Origin: Sulfuricella sp.
Lineage (GTDB): Bacteria; Pseudomonadota; Gammaproteobacteria; Burkholderiales; Sulfuricellaceae
DNA length: 52,384 nt
NCBI GenBank assembly: GCA_018336195.1
Contig: JAGXQV010000192.1
Location: forward strand, 1 to 52,384
Direction of reading: 5' to 3'
Under the pieces are notes generated by a model. The model saw only the letters and a list, made by a program, of their open reading frames with translations. It was not told where the DNA came from and made no database searches. Each line of letters opens with the position of its first letter. Position 1 is the first letter of the stretch. Of the stretch, positions 24,530-39,050 are shown one piece after another. Position numbers and translations under genes: made by a program.

Positions 24530-25897
24530 TCAAGAAAAGCCTTTTTGCAGCGGCGCCTGGGAGGCGCGTAACGCATCCTCCTCGCGCCGTTGCGGCAAAC
24601 TGGCCGGATCGACGCTCTGTACCGGCAGTTCTCCCGCTCCCAATTGGCGTGTTACCGTGGAGGCGATGCCGCGCGCCGCCAGGGTCTGCTGGAGCTTGGG
24701 AAATTCGGCGCACCAGCGTTCTTCGGCGAGGAAATCGAGGCGCTTGCGCACCGCGCTTTCTTCTAGGCCGCGCGGGCGTACCACGTTGAAATTGACAGTG
24801 TTCTCGCGCGGGTCGAGGCGTAGCCGCACGTAATAGTCCTCCCAGCCTTGGCGCTGAAAGTGCACTACGCCACCTTCGACGAACAGGGTGTTTTCGATAT
24901 CGTCCACTGCGTAGCCGAGGTCGCGCAACGATTGTTGGAGGACTAGCGCGGCAGCTTCCTGTTCCTGCTTTTCGCGGGCCTGTCGAACCTCTGCCAGCAT
25001 CTGGCGCGCCGCTGCTTCGACTGCCGGCGGCAACGCCTGTACCCCGGCGGCGGCTAGTTCCAGGGCAGCACGCAATTCCGCCGGGGCTTCGTCGGGAAGG
25101 ACGGCGAGCCAGGAATTTATTTCCTCGGCATCCTCGCGCAGGCGTTTGCGCTCTTCCTGGTAGCGCTGGACCCGCAGGCGCAACTCCACGGCCAAGGTTT
25201 CGGCGCGCTCCAGGGTGGGGGCGAGGAGGATTTCCCGCGCCAGGGTTTCCAGTTCGCGCGGTACGGCCTCTCCCGCTGCGAGTTCCAGGCGGCTCAGCAC
25301 CCGCTCCACGGTGTGGCGGAAAGCGGCGCTATCCTTCAGATTCAGGCCGGGACGCAAGTTGCGCTGGGCGGCATAGGCCTGGAGCAGGTCGTCCAATCCT
25401 GCTTGGGGGGCGGTCTGCATGGCTAGTGCGAGGGTGTCGCGCAACTGGCTGTCGAGCGCGTGCCCCACGGTATCGAGCAGGATTTCGAGACGGCGGATTT
25501 CGTTGCGCAGGGCTTCGGCATAATCCCGCATGGCTGCCGCATGGCCCGTCGGCGGTCGGCGGAGTGCACCTGAGGCCAGGCTCGCTGCCTGCTCCGGCAG
25601 CCGTTCGGCGAGGCTTGCGGCGATTCCTTGCAGCCTGTTTAGGCGACTTTCCAGGCGTGTCGCTTCCTGTTCCACGGCGGCGCGCTGCTGGGTTTGAGCT
25701 TCCTGGTGGCGGCGACGTTTTTCGGCAAGTTGCTCGCTGCGCGCGGTCACGCTGGCGAGCGCCTCGGCGTATTCCTGCCCCATCGCCTGGGCTTCCTGGA
25801 GCGCTGCGGCAGCCAGAAAAACCGTGCCCAGGGGGGCGACGTTGATACCCACCGCACCGCCGGAAAGCGAATAGGAAACGGCAATCGGTCCGCTCAT
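24530..25897 (-). CDS. Uncharacterised Ala/Glu-rich coiled-coil protein
   Basis: A 455-residue protein with no recognised family. The first 35 residues (SYSLSGGAVGINVAPLGTVFLAAAA) are weakly hydrophobic but without a clear signal peptide. Residues about 40-335 are almost continuous Ala/Glu/Arg/Leu-rich helix of coiled-coil type. The C-terminal 110 residues form a distinct domain with LGYAVDDIENTLFVEGGVVHF and EDYYVRLRLDPRENTVNF, predicted beta-rich. It ends 127 bases before the J-like gene starts. It may be a scaffold or filament; I cannot assign a function. Confidence 0.75.
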   Translation of the reverse strand: MSGPIAVSYSLSGGAVGINVAPLGTVFLAAAALQEAQAMGQEYAEALASVTARSEQLAEKRRRHQEAQTQQRAAVEQEATRLESRLNRLQGIAASLAERLPEQAASLASGALRRPPTGHAAAMRDYAEALRNEIRRLEILLDTVGHALDSQLRDTLALAMQTAPQAGLDDLLQAYAAQRNLRPGLNLKDSAAFRHTVERVLSRLELAAGEAVPRELETLAREILLAPTLERAETLAVELRLRVQRYQEERKRLREDAEEINSWLAVLPDEAPAELRAALELAAAGVQALPPAVEAAARQMLAEVRQAREKQEQEAAALVLQQSLRDLGYAVDDIENTLFVEGGVVHFQRQGWEDYYVRLRLDPRENTVNFNVVRPRGLEESAVRKRLDFLAEERWCAEFPKLQQTLAARGIASTVTRQLGAGELPVQSVDPASLPQRREEDALRASQAPLQKGFS

Positions 25898-25946
25898 GGT
25901 CTGCCCTTTAATTTCGAATGGTTGCGGAAAGTTTACCCCAGCTTGC

Positions 25947-25984
25947 CATGAAAAAGGCCGTCGCGAAGGACGGCCTTTTTCATG
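25947..25984 (-). terminator. Bidirectional-looking terminator after dsbA
   Basis: A perfect 16-base stem CATGAAAAAGGCCGTC with its complement around a 6-base loop, carrying A5 on one side and T5 on the other, so it can act on either strand. It closes the seven-gene run that ends with dsbA (stop at 26001) and lies 50 bases upstream of the coiled-coil gene. Confidence 0.88.
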
Positions 25985-26000
25985 GCGGAGAAAAATGCGT

Positions 26001-26633
26001 TTATTTGCCGCCGCGTTCGTGGCGCACCAGGGTGATGAGATAGTCGGTGACTTTCAGGGCGGCTTCGTGGCTGCCGGCCTGGCTGGCGGAGGTTTGGTAC
26101 TTGCCGCCGACCACGATGGTCGGTACGCCGTTGATGCCGTAGGCGCCGGTCAACTGCTTGGAGCGGGCGATTTTGCTCTGTACCCCGAAGCTGTTGTAGG
26201 CATCGGTGAATTTCTTGGCATCGATACCCATTTTGCTAGCCCACTCGGTGGCGACTTTTTCTTCCTGAAGCTTCAGATCCTTGCCGTGGAATGCGTTGAA
26301 GGCGTCGCCGTTGAGGCGCTCGATTTCACCCAGGGATTCCAGGGCGTAGAACAGCTTGGCCAGAGCCGCCCAGGTGGGGTTGGTGGCGGCGTGCAGGCGC
26401 ACCAGAACGGCATCCTTGGGCAGGGTCTTCGACCATTTGGCGATTTCCGGTTCGAGGTGGGCGCAGTGCGGGCAGGCGTAGGAAAATACTTCGGTGACCT
26501 CAATCTTCTTGGGATCGGCAGGCGGCTGGGGCTGGGAAACGACGGAATATTCCACGCCGAGTTTCGGGTCGGCATGTGCGACCAGCGCAACGCAGGACAA
26601 CAGGGCAAGCAGCAAAAACTTAATTTGTTTCAT
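26001..26633 (-). CDS. dsbA: Thiol:disulfide interchange protein DsbA
   Basis: A 210-residue periplasmic oxidase that introduces disulfides into secreted proteins. Signal peptide 1-21 (MKQIKFLLLALLSCVALVAHA); active site CPHC at Cys54-Cys57 in a thioredoxin fold; the cis-proline loop is GVPTIVVGG. The ATG at 26633 is preferred over the one at 26639 because the site AAGGAG is then 6 bases upstream. Last of the gltB-to-dsbA run, 14 bases after the SPOR gene. It probably serves pilus and envelope proteins. Confidence 0.95.
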   Translation of the reverse strand: MKQIKFLLLALLSCVALVAHADPKLGVEYSVVSQPQPPADPKKIEVTEVFSYACPHCAHLEPEIAKWSKTLPKDAVLVRLHAATNPTWAALAKLFYALESLGEIERLNGDAFNAFHGKDLKLQEEKVATEWASKMGIDAKKFTDAYNSFGVQSKIARSKQLTGAYGINGVPTIVVGGKYQTSASQAGSHEAALKVTDYLITLVRHERGGK

Positions 26634-26647
26634 CGACATCTCCTTGG

Positions 26648-27268
26648 TTATTCGTGAATTTTGACCAGGTTGGCCGGGATCCCGTTCTTGGCGAGCGAGG
26701 TCCGTGCCTTGTTCAATTCCTCGATGTTGGCGAAAGGCCCGACCCGCACCCGATGCCAGAGTCCCTTGTCGGGAATGTTGGCGGTCTGGATCACTGCCTC
26801 GACGCCCATCAGCGCCAGTTTCGCCTTCATGTTGTCGGCCTCGGCCTCGGTCTGGAACGAGCCGGCTTGCAGGAAATAGCTTTCCTTGAGCTTGCCCGCC
26901 GGTTCCTTCTGGGCGGCGGCCTTGACTTCCTGCTCGGTGACCGGAGCTTCCTTGCCTTGTAGGATGTCGTAAAACTCGAAGCGCTGTTTTTCCGGCTTGA
27001 CGGCGGGTTTATCCGGGGTGGCCGGGGCCGCCGGCGTTTCCGCCTTGGGCGGCGCGACTTCCGGGGCTTTGGCAGCGGGAACCGGGGCGAGTTCCGGCAA
27101 TTTGGCCTTGGCGACGAAAGGGGCGGGGGATTTGTAGATGTAGAAAGCCACCCCGATTGCCGCCGCCAGCCCGACGAACAGGCCGATCAGGACGCCGGCC
27201 AGCATCGGGTGGCCTTCTTTTTTCGAGGCGGACGGACGTTCGCCGCGGTTCTTGTAGTCGCGCGCCAT
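26648..27268 (-). CDS. SPOR-domain cell-division protein (FtsN-like)
   Basis: A 206-residue bitopic protein: a cytoplasmic basic N-terminus (MARDYKNRGERPSASKK), a membrane segment (about 23-44), a Pro/Ala/Lys-rich periplasmic linker, then a C-terminal SPOR domain (about 128-205, YFLQAGSFQTEAEADNMKA through RVRVGPFANIEEL) that binds denuded glycans at the division site. The arrangement is that of FtsN and the gene follows argS by 3 bases, the usual betaproteobacterial position. FtsN versus another SPOR protein cannot be settled by eye. Confidence 0.88.
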   Translation of the reverse strand: MARDYKNRGERPSASKKEGHPMLAGVLIGLFVGLAAAIGVAFYIYKSPAPFVAKAKLPELAPVPAAKAPEVAPPKAETPAAPATPDKPAVKPEKQRFEFYDILQGKEAPVTEQEVKAAAQKEPAGKLKESYFLQAGSFQTEAEADNMKAKLALMGVEAVIQTANIPDKGLWHRVRVGPFANIEELNKARTSLAKNGIPANLVKIHE

Positions 27269-27271
27269 GGC

Positions 27272-28993
27272 TTACATTTTCTCCGGGGCGCCGACACCCA
27301 ACAATCCCAGGCCGTTCTTCAACACCTGGCGGGTCGCGGCGATCAGCGCCAGGCGCGCCATTTTCACGGCTTCGTCGGGGACCAGGAAGTGCTCGGCGTT
27401 GTAGTAGCTGTGCAGTTCGCCGGCCAGGTCCTTGAGGTAATAGGCGATCAGGTGCGGGGCCATGTCGGCGGCGGCGGCCGCCACGGTTTCCGGGTATTCG
27501 GCGAGACGATTGAGCAACGCCAGTTCGTGGGGGCCGGCAAGCGGCGCGAGGGACACGTCGGCAAGGTCGGCTTCGACGCCGCCCCATTGCTCCATGACGC
27601 TGCAAATCCGCGCATGGGCGTACTGGATGTAATACACCGGGTTGTCGTTGCTTTGCGACTTGGCGAGTTCCAGGTCGAAATCAAGGTGCTGGTCGCTCTT
27701 GCGCAAGACGTAGAAAAAGCGTGCCGCATCGTTGCCCACTTCCCCGCGCAGTTCCCGAAGGGTGACGAAGCTGCCGCTGCGGGTGGACATCGGCAATTTT
27801 TCCTGGCCGCGATACAGTACGGCGAATTGCACCAGGGCGATGACCAAACGCTCGGGATCCTGCTCCAGCGCCGCCAAGGCGCCCTTGACCCGGGCGATGT
27901 AGCCGTGATGGTCGGCGCCCCAGATGTTGACGACTTGTGCGAAGCCGCGTTCGAATTTGTTGAGATGGTAGGCGATATCCGAGGCGAAGTAGGTGTACAG
28001 CCCATTTTCGCGCTGTACCACGCGGTCTTTTTCGTCGCCGAATTTGGTTGAGCGGAACCATTTTGCGCCATCCTGAACGTAAATGTGACCGTGCTTTTCC
28101 AGGGTTTCCACTGCCCGGTCGACCAGGCCGCTGTCGAACAGCGACTTCTCGGAAAACCACGAATCGAAGGTGACGCCGAATTCGGTCAGGTCGTTGCGGC
28201 AATCGCCCAACTGTTCGGTGAGGGCGAAATTGTGAATATACGCGAAATCCGCGCCCAGCAGCTTCTTGGCGTTGGCGATCAGGCCGTCGAGATGGGCTTC
28301 GGCATCATCAATGGATGCCGGCACGTCGGCCATCACCGCCGGCGGCAGATGGATGTAGCGGTCGCCGTGGGCTTCCATGATGAGCTGGGCCATGTCGCGG
28401 ACATAGCTGCCCTGGTAGGCGTTGCCGGGGAAAGGCAGTTCGATGCCGTAGAGATCGAGGTAACGCAGCCAGGTGGAGAGCGCCAGGATGTCCATCTGCC
28501 GTCCCGCATCGTTGACGTAGAACTCGCGGGTCACGCTGTAGCCGGCCGCCGCTAGCACGTTCGCTAAGCTCATGCCGAATGCCGCGCCGCGCCCGTGGCC
28601 GACGTGCAGCGGCCCGGTGGGATTGGCGGAAACGAATTCCACCTGGATTTTGCGGCCTTGTCCGAGGTTGCCGCAGCCGTAGGCGGCTTTTCCCTTGAAC
28701 ACCATGCCGACCGCCGCCTGCTTGGCGGCGGGACTCAGAAACAGGTTGATGAAACCGGCGCCGGCGATTTCCGCTTTTGTAACAAAGGGCGAGGCGGGCA
28801 GGGCGGCGAGCAGTTGCTGGGCCAGATCGCGCGGGTTCTTGCGCAAGGGGCGCGCCAGTTGCATCGCCAGGTTGCAGGCATAGTCGCCGTGCGAGGCCTG
28901 GCGCGGACGTTCGATGACGAATTCGGTATCACATTGTTCGGGCGCCACCGCTTGCAGGGCCGTCGCGAAAAGCTGGTTCAGATGTTGTTTCAA
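27272..28993 (-). CDS. argS: Arginyl-tRNA synthetase
   Basis: A 573-residue class I synthetase. It has an N-terminal additional domain (SHGDYACNLAMQLAR), the HIGH box as HVGH (ANPTGPLHVGHGRG), the KMSKS-equivalent region GQEKLPMSTRSGSFVTL and a C-terminal anticodon-binding helical domain ending NGLGLLGVGAPEKM with the family C-terminal Met. The start is set at TTG 28993 (LKQHLNQLFATAL), which gives the family length; the only ATG in frame, at 29068, adds 25 residues unlike homologues. It follows priA by 75 bases. Confidence 0.94.
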   Translation of the reverse strand: MKQHLNQLFATALQAVAPEQCDTEFVIERPRQASHGDYACNLAMQLARPLRKNPRDLAQQLLAALPASPFVTKAEIAGAGFINLFLSPAAKQAAVGMVFKGKAAYGCGNLGQGRKIQVEFVSANPTGPLHVGHGRGAAFGMSLANVLAAAGYSVTREFYVNDAGRQMDILALSTWLRYLDLYGIELPFPGNAYQGSYVRDMAQLIMEAHGDRYIHLPPAVMADVPASIDDAEAHLDGLIANAKKLLGADFAYIHNFALTEQLGDCRNDLTEFGVTFDSWFSEKSLFDSGLVDRAVETLEKHGHIYVQDGAKWFRSTKFGDEKDRVVQRENGLYTYFASDIAYHLNKFERGFAQVVNIWGADHHGYIARVKGALAALEQDPERLVIALVQFAVLYRGQEKLPMSTRSGSFVTLRELRGEVGNDAARFFYVLRKSDQHLDFDLELAKSQSNDNPVYYIQYAHARICSVMEQWGGVEADLADVSLAPLAGPHELALLNRLAEYPETVAAAAADMAPHLIAYYLKDLAGELHSYYNAEHFLVPDEAVKMARLALIAATRQVLKNGLGLLGVGAPEKM

Positions 28994-29068
28994 GTGGGAA
29001 TCTCGTTGCAAATCACGTTTAAAGCGCAATTCTAGCAGGTAGGAAAGGCGGCGCGTAGCCGCACGCAT

Positions 29069-31258
29069 TTAAAACTCCAGCGGATCGACGTCCAGCGACC
29101 AGCGCACGCTCCGTCCCTCGCGGGCCTCAAGGGCTGTGCGCCACACCTTGAGGAAGGCATGCAGGTTGGCGCGGGAAGCCGACTGCACCAGCAGATGGGC
29201 GCGTTCCTTGCCGGCGATGCGGGCCATCTGGGCGGGGGTGGGGTCGTAGATTTCCACCGGGTTATCCAGCGCTTCCCCGAGTTTGGCGGCCTCGCGCAGG
29301 AATTTCAGGGCGCTTTCGAGGTGCGCCGCCTCGGCGCGCAGCAGCGCCTGGTAGCAATAGGGAGGAAAGCCCACCTGACGGCGTTCGGCCAGTTGATCGT
29401 CGGCAAAGGCCGGGTAATCGTGGCGTTGCAGCGCGGCGAACAGCGGGTGGCTGCGGAACTGGGTCTGGATCAGCACTTCGCCGGGCAGCTCGGCGCGTCC
29501 GGCGCGCCCCGCCACCTGCATCAACTGGGCGAAGAGACGCTCGGCGGCGCGGAAATCGGCACTGTACAGCGCACCGTCGGCATTCACCACGCCGACCAGG
29601 GTGAGCTTCTTGAAGTCGTGGCCCTTCGCCAGGATTTGCGTACCCACCACGATATCGACTTCCCCATCGTGGATTTGTTTGAGCAGCGCCGGCAGCGCGT
29701 CCTTGCGCCGCGCGCTGTCGCGGTCCACGCGCAAGATGCGCGCGGTGGGGAGATGCAACTCCAGGGCTTCCTCGATGCGCTGGGTGCCGTGGCCGAGCAA
29801 TACCAGGTCGGGATTGCCGCAACTCGGACAGGCCGGCGGAATGCGCGTTTCATGACCGCAGTGGTGGCAGCGCAGGCGCCGTTCGCGCAAATGCGCGACC
29901 AGCCGTCCGGAACAGCGGTGGCACGCGGAAATCCACGCACATTGCCCGCACATCAACACCGGGGCGTAACCACGCCGGTTGATGAATACCAGGCTTTGCT
30001 CGCCGCGCGCCAAGCGCTCGCGCAGCGCCGCGAGGAGCGGCTCGGAAAGGCCGTCTTCGAGCTTCAGGCGAGTGGTGTCGATGAAGTGGATGTCCGGCGC
30101 CTTGGCGCCGCTGACCGCGCGCTCGGGTAGGCTGAGCAGGGTATAGCGGCCGCTTTGCGCGTTGTGCCAGGTTTCCAGGGCGGGGGTGGCGGAACCCAGC
30201 ACGATCGGCACATTGGCCTGCTTGGCGCGAATCACCGCCACGTCGCGCGCCGAGTAACGCAAACCGTCCTGCTGCTTGAACGAGGCGTCGTGCTCCTCGT
30301 CCACGATAATCAGGGCCAGGCGCGGCAACGGAGCGAATACCGACAGGCGCGTGCCGAGGACGATGTCGGCCTGGCCGGATTGGGCATCCAGGTAGTTGCG
30401 CAGCCGCTCGCCGCCGGCGAGGTTGCTGTGCAGGCTGACCAAGTGCGCCGCCGGGAAGCGGGCGCGGAAGCGTTGTTCGAGTTGCGGGGTGAGGTTGATT
30501 TCCGGGACCAGTACCAATACTTGCGCGCCGCGCAGCAAGACCGCTTCGACCGCTTGCAGATATACCTCGGTCTTGCCGCTGCCGGTGACGCCGTGCAGCA
30601 GCGATACGCCGAAAACGCCCAGTCCGGCATGGATCGCCGTGACGGCTTGGTGCTGGGCGTCATTGAGATGTGGGGTGGCGGGCGCGGCAATGGCCCGGGC
30701 GGCACGGGGGGCGAGGGAGGAAATCTCCGCTTCCTCCGCCCACCCCAGCCCCTGGAATTCCTTGAGGGCGGTTTTCGCGCTGGGCGACAGCGCGGCAATC
30801 TCGTCGCGGCTAAGTTGCCCGGCCTCGCGCAGGGCGAGCAGCAAGCGGCGCTTGACCACCGCGCGTCCCGGCAGGTTGGCGGGATCGACGGTCCGGCCCG
30901 CGTCACTCAAACGGAAAAATTCGGCTTTCGGCAGATTCAACGGCTTGGTCTGGCGCAACGCCGTGGGCAGCGCGTTGAAAATGGTTTCGCCGAGGGGATG
31001 CTGGTAATAGTCGCTGCAAAATTGCAGGAGACGCAGGATGTCCGGGGGGATAACGGGCGTTTCGCGAAACAAGCGGGTCACCGCCTTGATGCGCTCCGGC
31101 GCCACGTCCGTATTTTCGCTGGAACTGACCACGACGCCGACGGCGTTGCGCCGTCCGAAGGGAACCAGAACCCGGGAACCGGGAGAGACTTCTCCCCCAT
31201 CCCAGGCATAGTCGAACAGCGTGTTTAGCGGGACATCCAGCGCAACACGCAAATACAT
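29069..31258 (-). CDS. priA: Primosomal replication-restart helicase PriA
   Basis: A 729-residue superfamily 2 helicase that reloads DnaB at stalled forks. It has an N-terminal 3' DNA-binding domain (1-105), Walker A GVTGSGKTEVYL (about 222-233), DEEH in VDEEHDASFKQQDG, the zinc region of eight cysteines (CGQCAWISACHRCSG and CHHCGHETRIPPACPSCG), helicase motifs VGTQILAKGHDF and QVAGRAGR, and the C-terminal domain. Length and order are normal. It lies 11 bases after hemE. Confidence 0.97.
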   Translation of the reverse strand: MYLRVALDVPLNTLFDYAWDGGEVSPGSRVLVPFGRRNAVGVVVSSSENTDVAPERIKAVTRLFRETPVIPPDILRLLQFCSDYYQHPLGETIFNALPTALRQTKPLNLPKAEFFRLSDAGRTVDPANLPGRAVVKRRLLLALREAGQLSRDEIAALSPSAKTALKEFQGLGWAEEAEISSLAPRAARAIAAPATPHLNDAQHQAVTAIHAGLGVFGVSLLHGVTGSGKTEVYLQAVEAVLLRGAQVLVLVPEINLTPQLEQRFRARFPAAHLVSLHSNLAGGERLRNYLDAQSGQADIVLGTRLSVFAPLPRLALIIVDEEHDASFKQQDGLRYSARDVAVIRAKQANVPIVLGSATPALETWHNAQSGRYTLLSLPERAVSGAKAPDIHFIDTTRLKLEDGLSEPLLAALRERLARGEQSLVFINRRGYAPVLMCGQCAWISACHRCSGRLVAHLRERRLRCHHCGHETRIPPACPSCGNPDLVLLGHGTQRIEEALELHLPTARILRVDRDSARRKDALPALLKQIHDGEVDIVVGTQILAKGHDFKKLTLVGVVNADGALYSADFRAAERLFAQLMQVAGRAGRAELPGEVLIQTQFRSHPLFAALQRHDYPAFADDQLAERRQVGFPPYCYQALLRAEAAHLESALKFLREAAKLGEALDNPVEIYDPTPAQMARIAGKERAHLLVQSASRANLHAFLKVWRTALEAREGRSVRWSLDVDPLEF

Positions 31259-31269
31259 CGGTTGATCCG

Positions 31270-32331
31270 TCAGTGGTAGGGCTTGCTCAACTCATGCACC
31301 GCGTCAATCAGCGCGGCGGCATTTTCGGGGTCGGTAAACTGAGAGATGCCGTGCCCGAGGTTGAACACATGGCCGGAACCCTTGCCGTAGCTGGCGAGGA
31401 TTTTCGCGGTCTCGGCGCGGATCGCCTCGGGGTTGGAGAACAGCACGGCGGGGTCGAGGTTGCCTTGCAGGGCCACCTTGTCGCCGACGCGGCGGCGCGC
31501 TTCGCCAATGTCGATGGTCCAGTCCAGGCCGATGGCGTCGCAGCCGAGACCGGCGATGCTTTCCAGCCACAACCCGCCGCCCTTGGTAAAGACGATGCAC
31601 GGTACTTTCGCGCCGTCGTGTTCACGGATCAGGCCGTCGACGATCTGCTGCATGTAGGCCAGCGAAAATTCGTGATAAGCGGCGTGCGACAAGGCTCCGC
31701 CCCAACTATCGAAAATCATCACGGCCTGCGCGCCGGCCTGAATTTGCGCGTTAAGGTAGGCCGTCACGGCGCGGGCGTTGACGTCGAGAATGCGGTGCAG
31801 CAGTTCGGGACGGTTGTAGAGCATGGTCTTGACCAGCGAAAAGTCGGAACTGGAGCCGCCTTCCACCATGTAGCAAGCCAGCGTCCAGGGACTGCCGGAG
31901 AAACCGATGAGCGGTACCGAATTGTCGAGAGCCTTGCGGATCTGTGTCACGGCGTCGATCACGTAACGCAGGTGGTTATCCGGATCGGGTACGCTCAGGT
32001 CGCGGATTTCCCATTCATTGCGCAGCGGGCGTTCGAATTTCGGCCCTTCGCCTTGCGAGAAATACAAGCCTAAGCCCATCGCGTCGGGAATGGTCAGGAT
32101 GTCGGAAAACAGGATCGCCGCATCGAGGGGAAAGCGCGCCAGCGGTTGCAGCGTCACTTCGGTGGCGAGGTCGGGATTCTTGCACAGGCTGAGGAAATCC
32201 CCGGCGCGGGCGCGGGTCTTGTTGTATTCCGGCAGGTAACGCCCGGCTTGGCGCATCATCCACACCGGGGTGTATTCAGTCGGCTGGCGCAACAGGGCGC
32301 GCAGGAAAGTGTCGTTTTTGAGTTTTTTCAT
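31270..32331 (-). CDS. hemE: Uroporphyrinogen decarboxylase
   Basis: A 353-residue enzyme that decarboxylates the four acetate side chains of uroporphyrinogen III to give coproporphyrinogen III. Signatures: [15 protein letters not shown] near residue 23, the substrate-binding Asp in [14 protein letters not shown], and [17 protein letters not shown]. It lies in the gltB-to-dsbA run, 19 bases after gltD. Together with hemB it is the second haem gene of the window, but in an unlinked unit. Confidence 0.97.
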   Translation of the reverse strand: MKKLKNDTFLRALLRQPTEYTPVWMMRQAGRYLPEYNKTRARAGDFLSLCKNPDLATEVTLQPLARFPLDAAILFSDILTIPDAMGLGLYFSQGEGPKFERPLRNEWEIRDLSVPDPDNHLRYVIDAVTQIRKALDNSVPLIGFSGSPWTLACYMVEGGSSSDFSLVKTMLYNRPELLHRILDVNARAVTAYLNAQIQAGAQAVMIFDSWGGALSHAAYHEFSLAYMQQIVDGLIREHDGAKVPCIVFTKGGGLWLESIAGLGCDAIGLDWTIDIGEARRRVGDKVALQGNLDPAVLFSNPEAIRAETAKILASYGKGSGHVFNLGHGISQFTDPENAAALIDAVHELSKPYH

Positions 32332-32350
32332 TGCGCTGCCTAGGCTGAAA

Positions 32351-38213
<5,863 letters not shown>

Positions 38214-38247
38214 TGCCAGACCTGAAAATTCGGGGGAAAAGTGCGGG

Positions 38248-38276
38248 ATTCTACCGAGAACGGCCCGGCGCGGCAA
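38248..38276 (-). promoter_or_regulatory. Candidate promoter of gltBD and downstream genes
   Basis: On the minus strand TTGCCG (38276-38271), a 17-base spacer and TAGAAT (38253-38248) match 4/6 and 5/6 of the sigma-70 boxes. The predicted start near 38241 gives a 28-base leader. Confidence 0.55.
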
Positions 38277-38345
38277 TGGTTTTGCTCAGAAATGTCAAGC
38301 GGATTTCATCGCCGACCTGCCGCGCCACGCCCTTGTCGGTCGTTG

Positions 38346-38374
38346 TTGACCGACCGGTCAGTCAGTGATATTTT
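38346..38374 (+). promoter_or_regulatory. tetR-efflux promoter with overlapping TetR-type operator
   Basis: TTGACC (38346-38351), a 17-base spacer and TATTTT (38369-38374) form the promoter. The near-perfect palindrome TGACCGACCGGTCAGTCA (38347-38364; one mismatched pair) covers the -35 box and spacer. This is the usual geometry of an autorepressed TetR operon: the protein encoded just downstream is the likely ligand-released repressor. Confidence 0.72.
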
Positions 38375-38406
38375 CCTTGGATTCCTAATTCAGCAGCGGA
38401 GTTTGC

Positions 38407-39048
38407 GTGAATAAACCTAGCGAAGCGCCATTGGCCGGAGACGCCACCGAGCGGATTCTGGCGGCGGCGGAAGCGCTGTTCGCCGGGGCCGGCTTCGATG
38501 CGGTGTCGATGAACGCCGTGGCGGAGCGGGCCGGGGTGAGCAAGGCCAATATTTTCCATCACTTCAGCAGCAAGAATGCCCTGTATCTGGCGGTGCTGCG
38601 CAAGGCCTGCGGGCGCGCCAATCCGCTCATGGACAATCTGGCCAATCCGGACGGCTCTTTCGCCGAAGGGCTGCGCCAATTCGCCCGCGCCCATCTGGCG
38701 AATCTTCTCGACAATCAACAGACCTCGCGGCTAATCCTGCGCGAGGTGATCGAAAACGACCCGCAGCGTTGCCGGGACTTGGCCGAACAGGTATTCGGCG
38801 AAAATTTCGCCCGGCTGGTGGCGATCTTGCGCGCCGGCCAGACGCGCGGCGAACTGCGCACCGATCTCGATGCGGGGATGGTGGCGAACCTGCTGATCGC
38901 CGCCAACCTGTATTTTTTCCAGTCGCGCGAAATTGCGCGCCATTTACCGGATGCCCGGCATCTTTCCGAAAATCCCGCTGCTTATAGCGATTTGCTGGTG
39001 GATATCCTGCTCCGGGGTATTGCGCCGCTTCCCGACCGAGGCCAATAA
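38407..39048 (+). CDS. TetR/AcrR-family transcriptional repressor of the efflux operon
   Basis: A 213-residue regulator. The N-terminal helix-turn-helix is ERILAAAEALFAGAGFDAVSMNAV followed by the recognition helix in GVSKANIFHHFSSKNALY; the C-terminal two-thirds is the variable ligand-binding/dimer domain with a Cys-poor, hydrophobic core. The start is GTG 38407 with GCGGAG five bases upstream. It is first in an operon with the membrane fusion protein (2-base gap) and RND pump. The inducer is unknown. Confidence 0.92.
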   Translation: MNKPSEAPLAGDATERILAAAEALFAGAGFDAVSMNAVAERAGVSKANIFHHFSSKNALYLAVLRKACGRANPLMDNLANPDGSFAEGLRQFARAHLANLLDNQQTSRLILREVIENDPQRCRDLAEQVFGENFARLVAILRAGQTRGELRTDLDAGMVANLLIAANLYFFQSREIARHLPDARHLSENPAAYSDLLVDILLRGIAPLPDRGQ

Positions 39049-39050
39049 AA

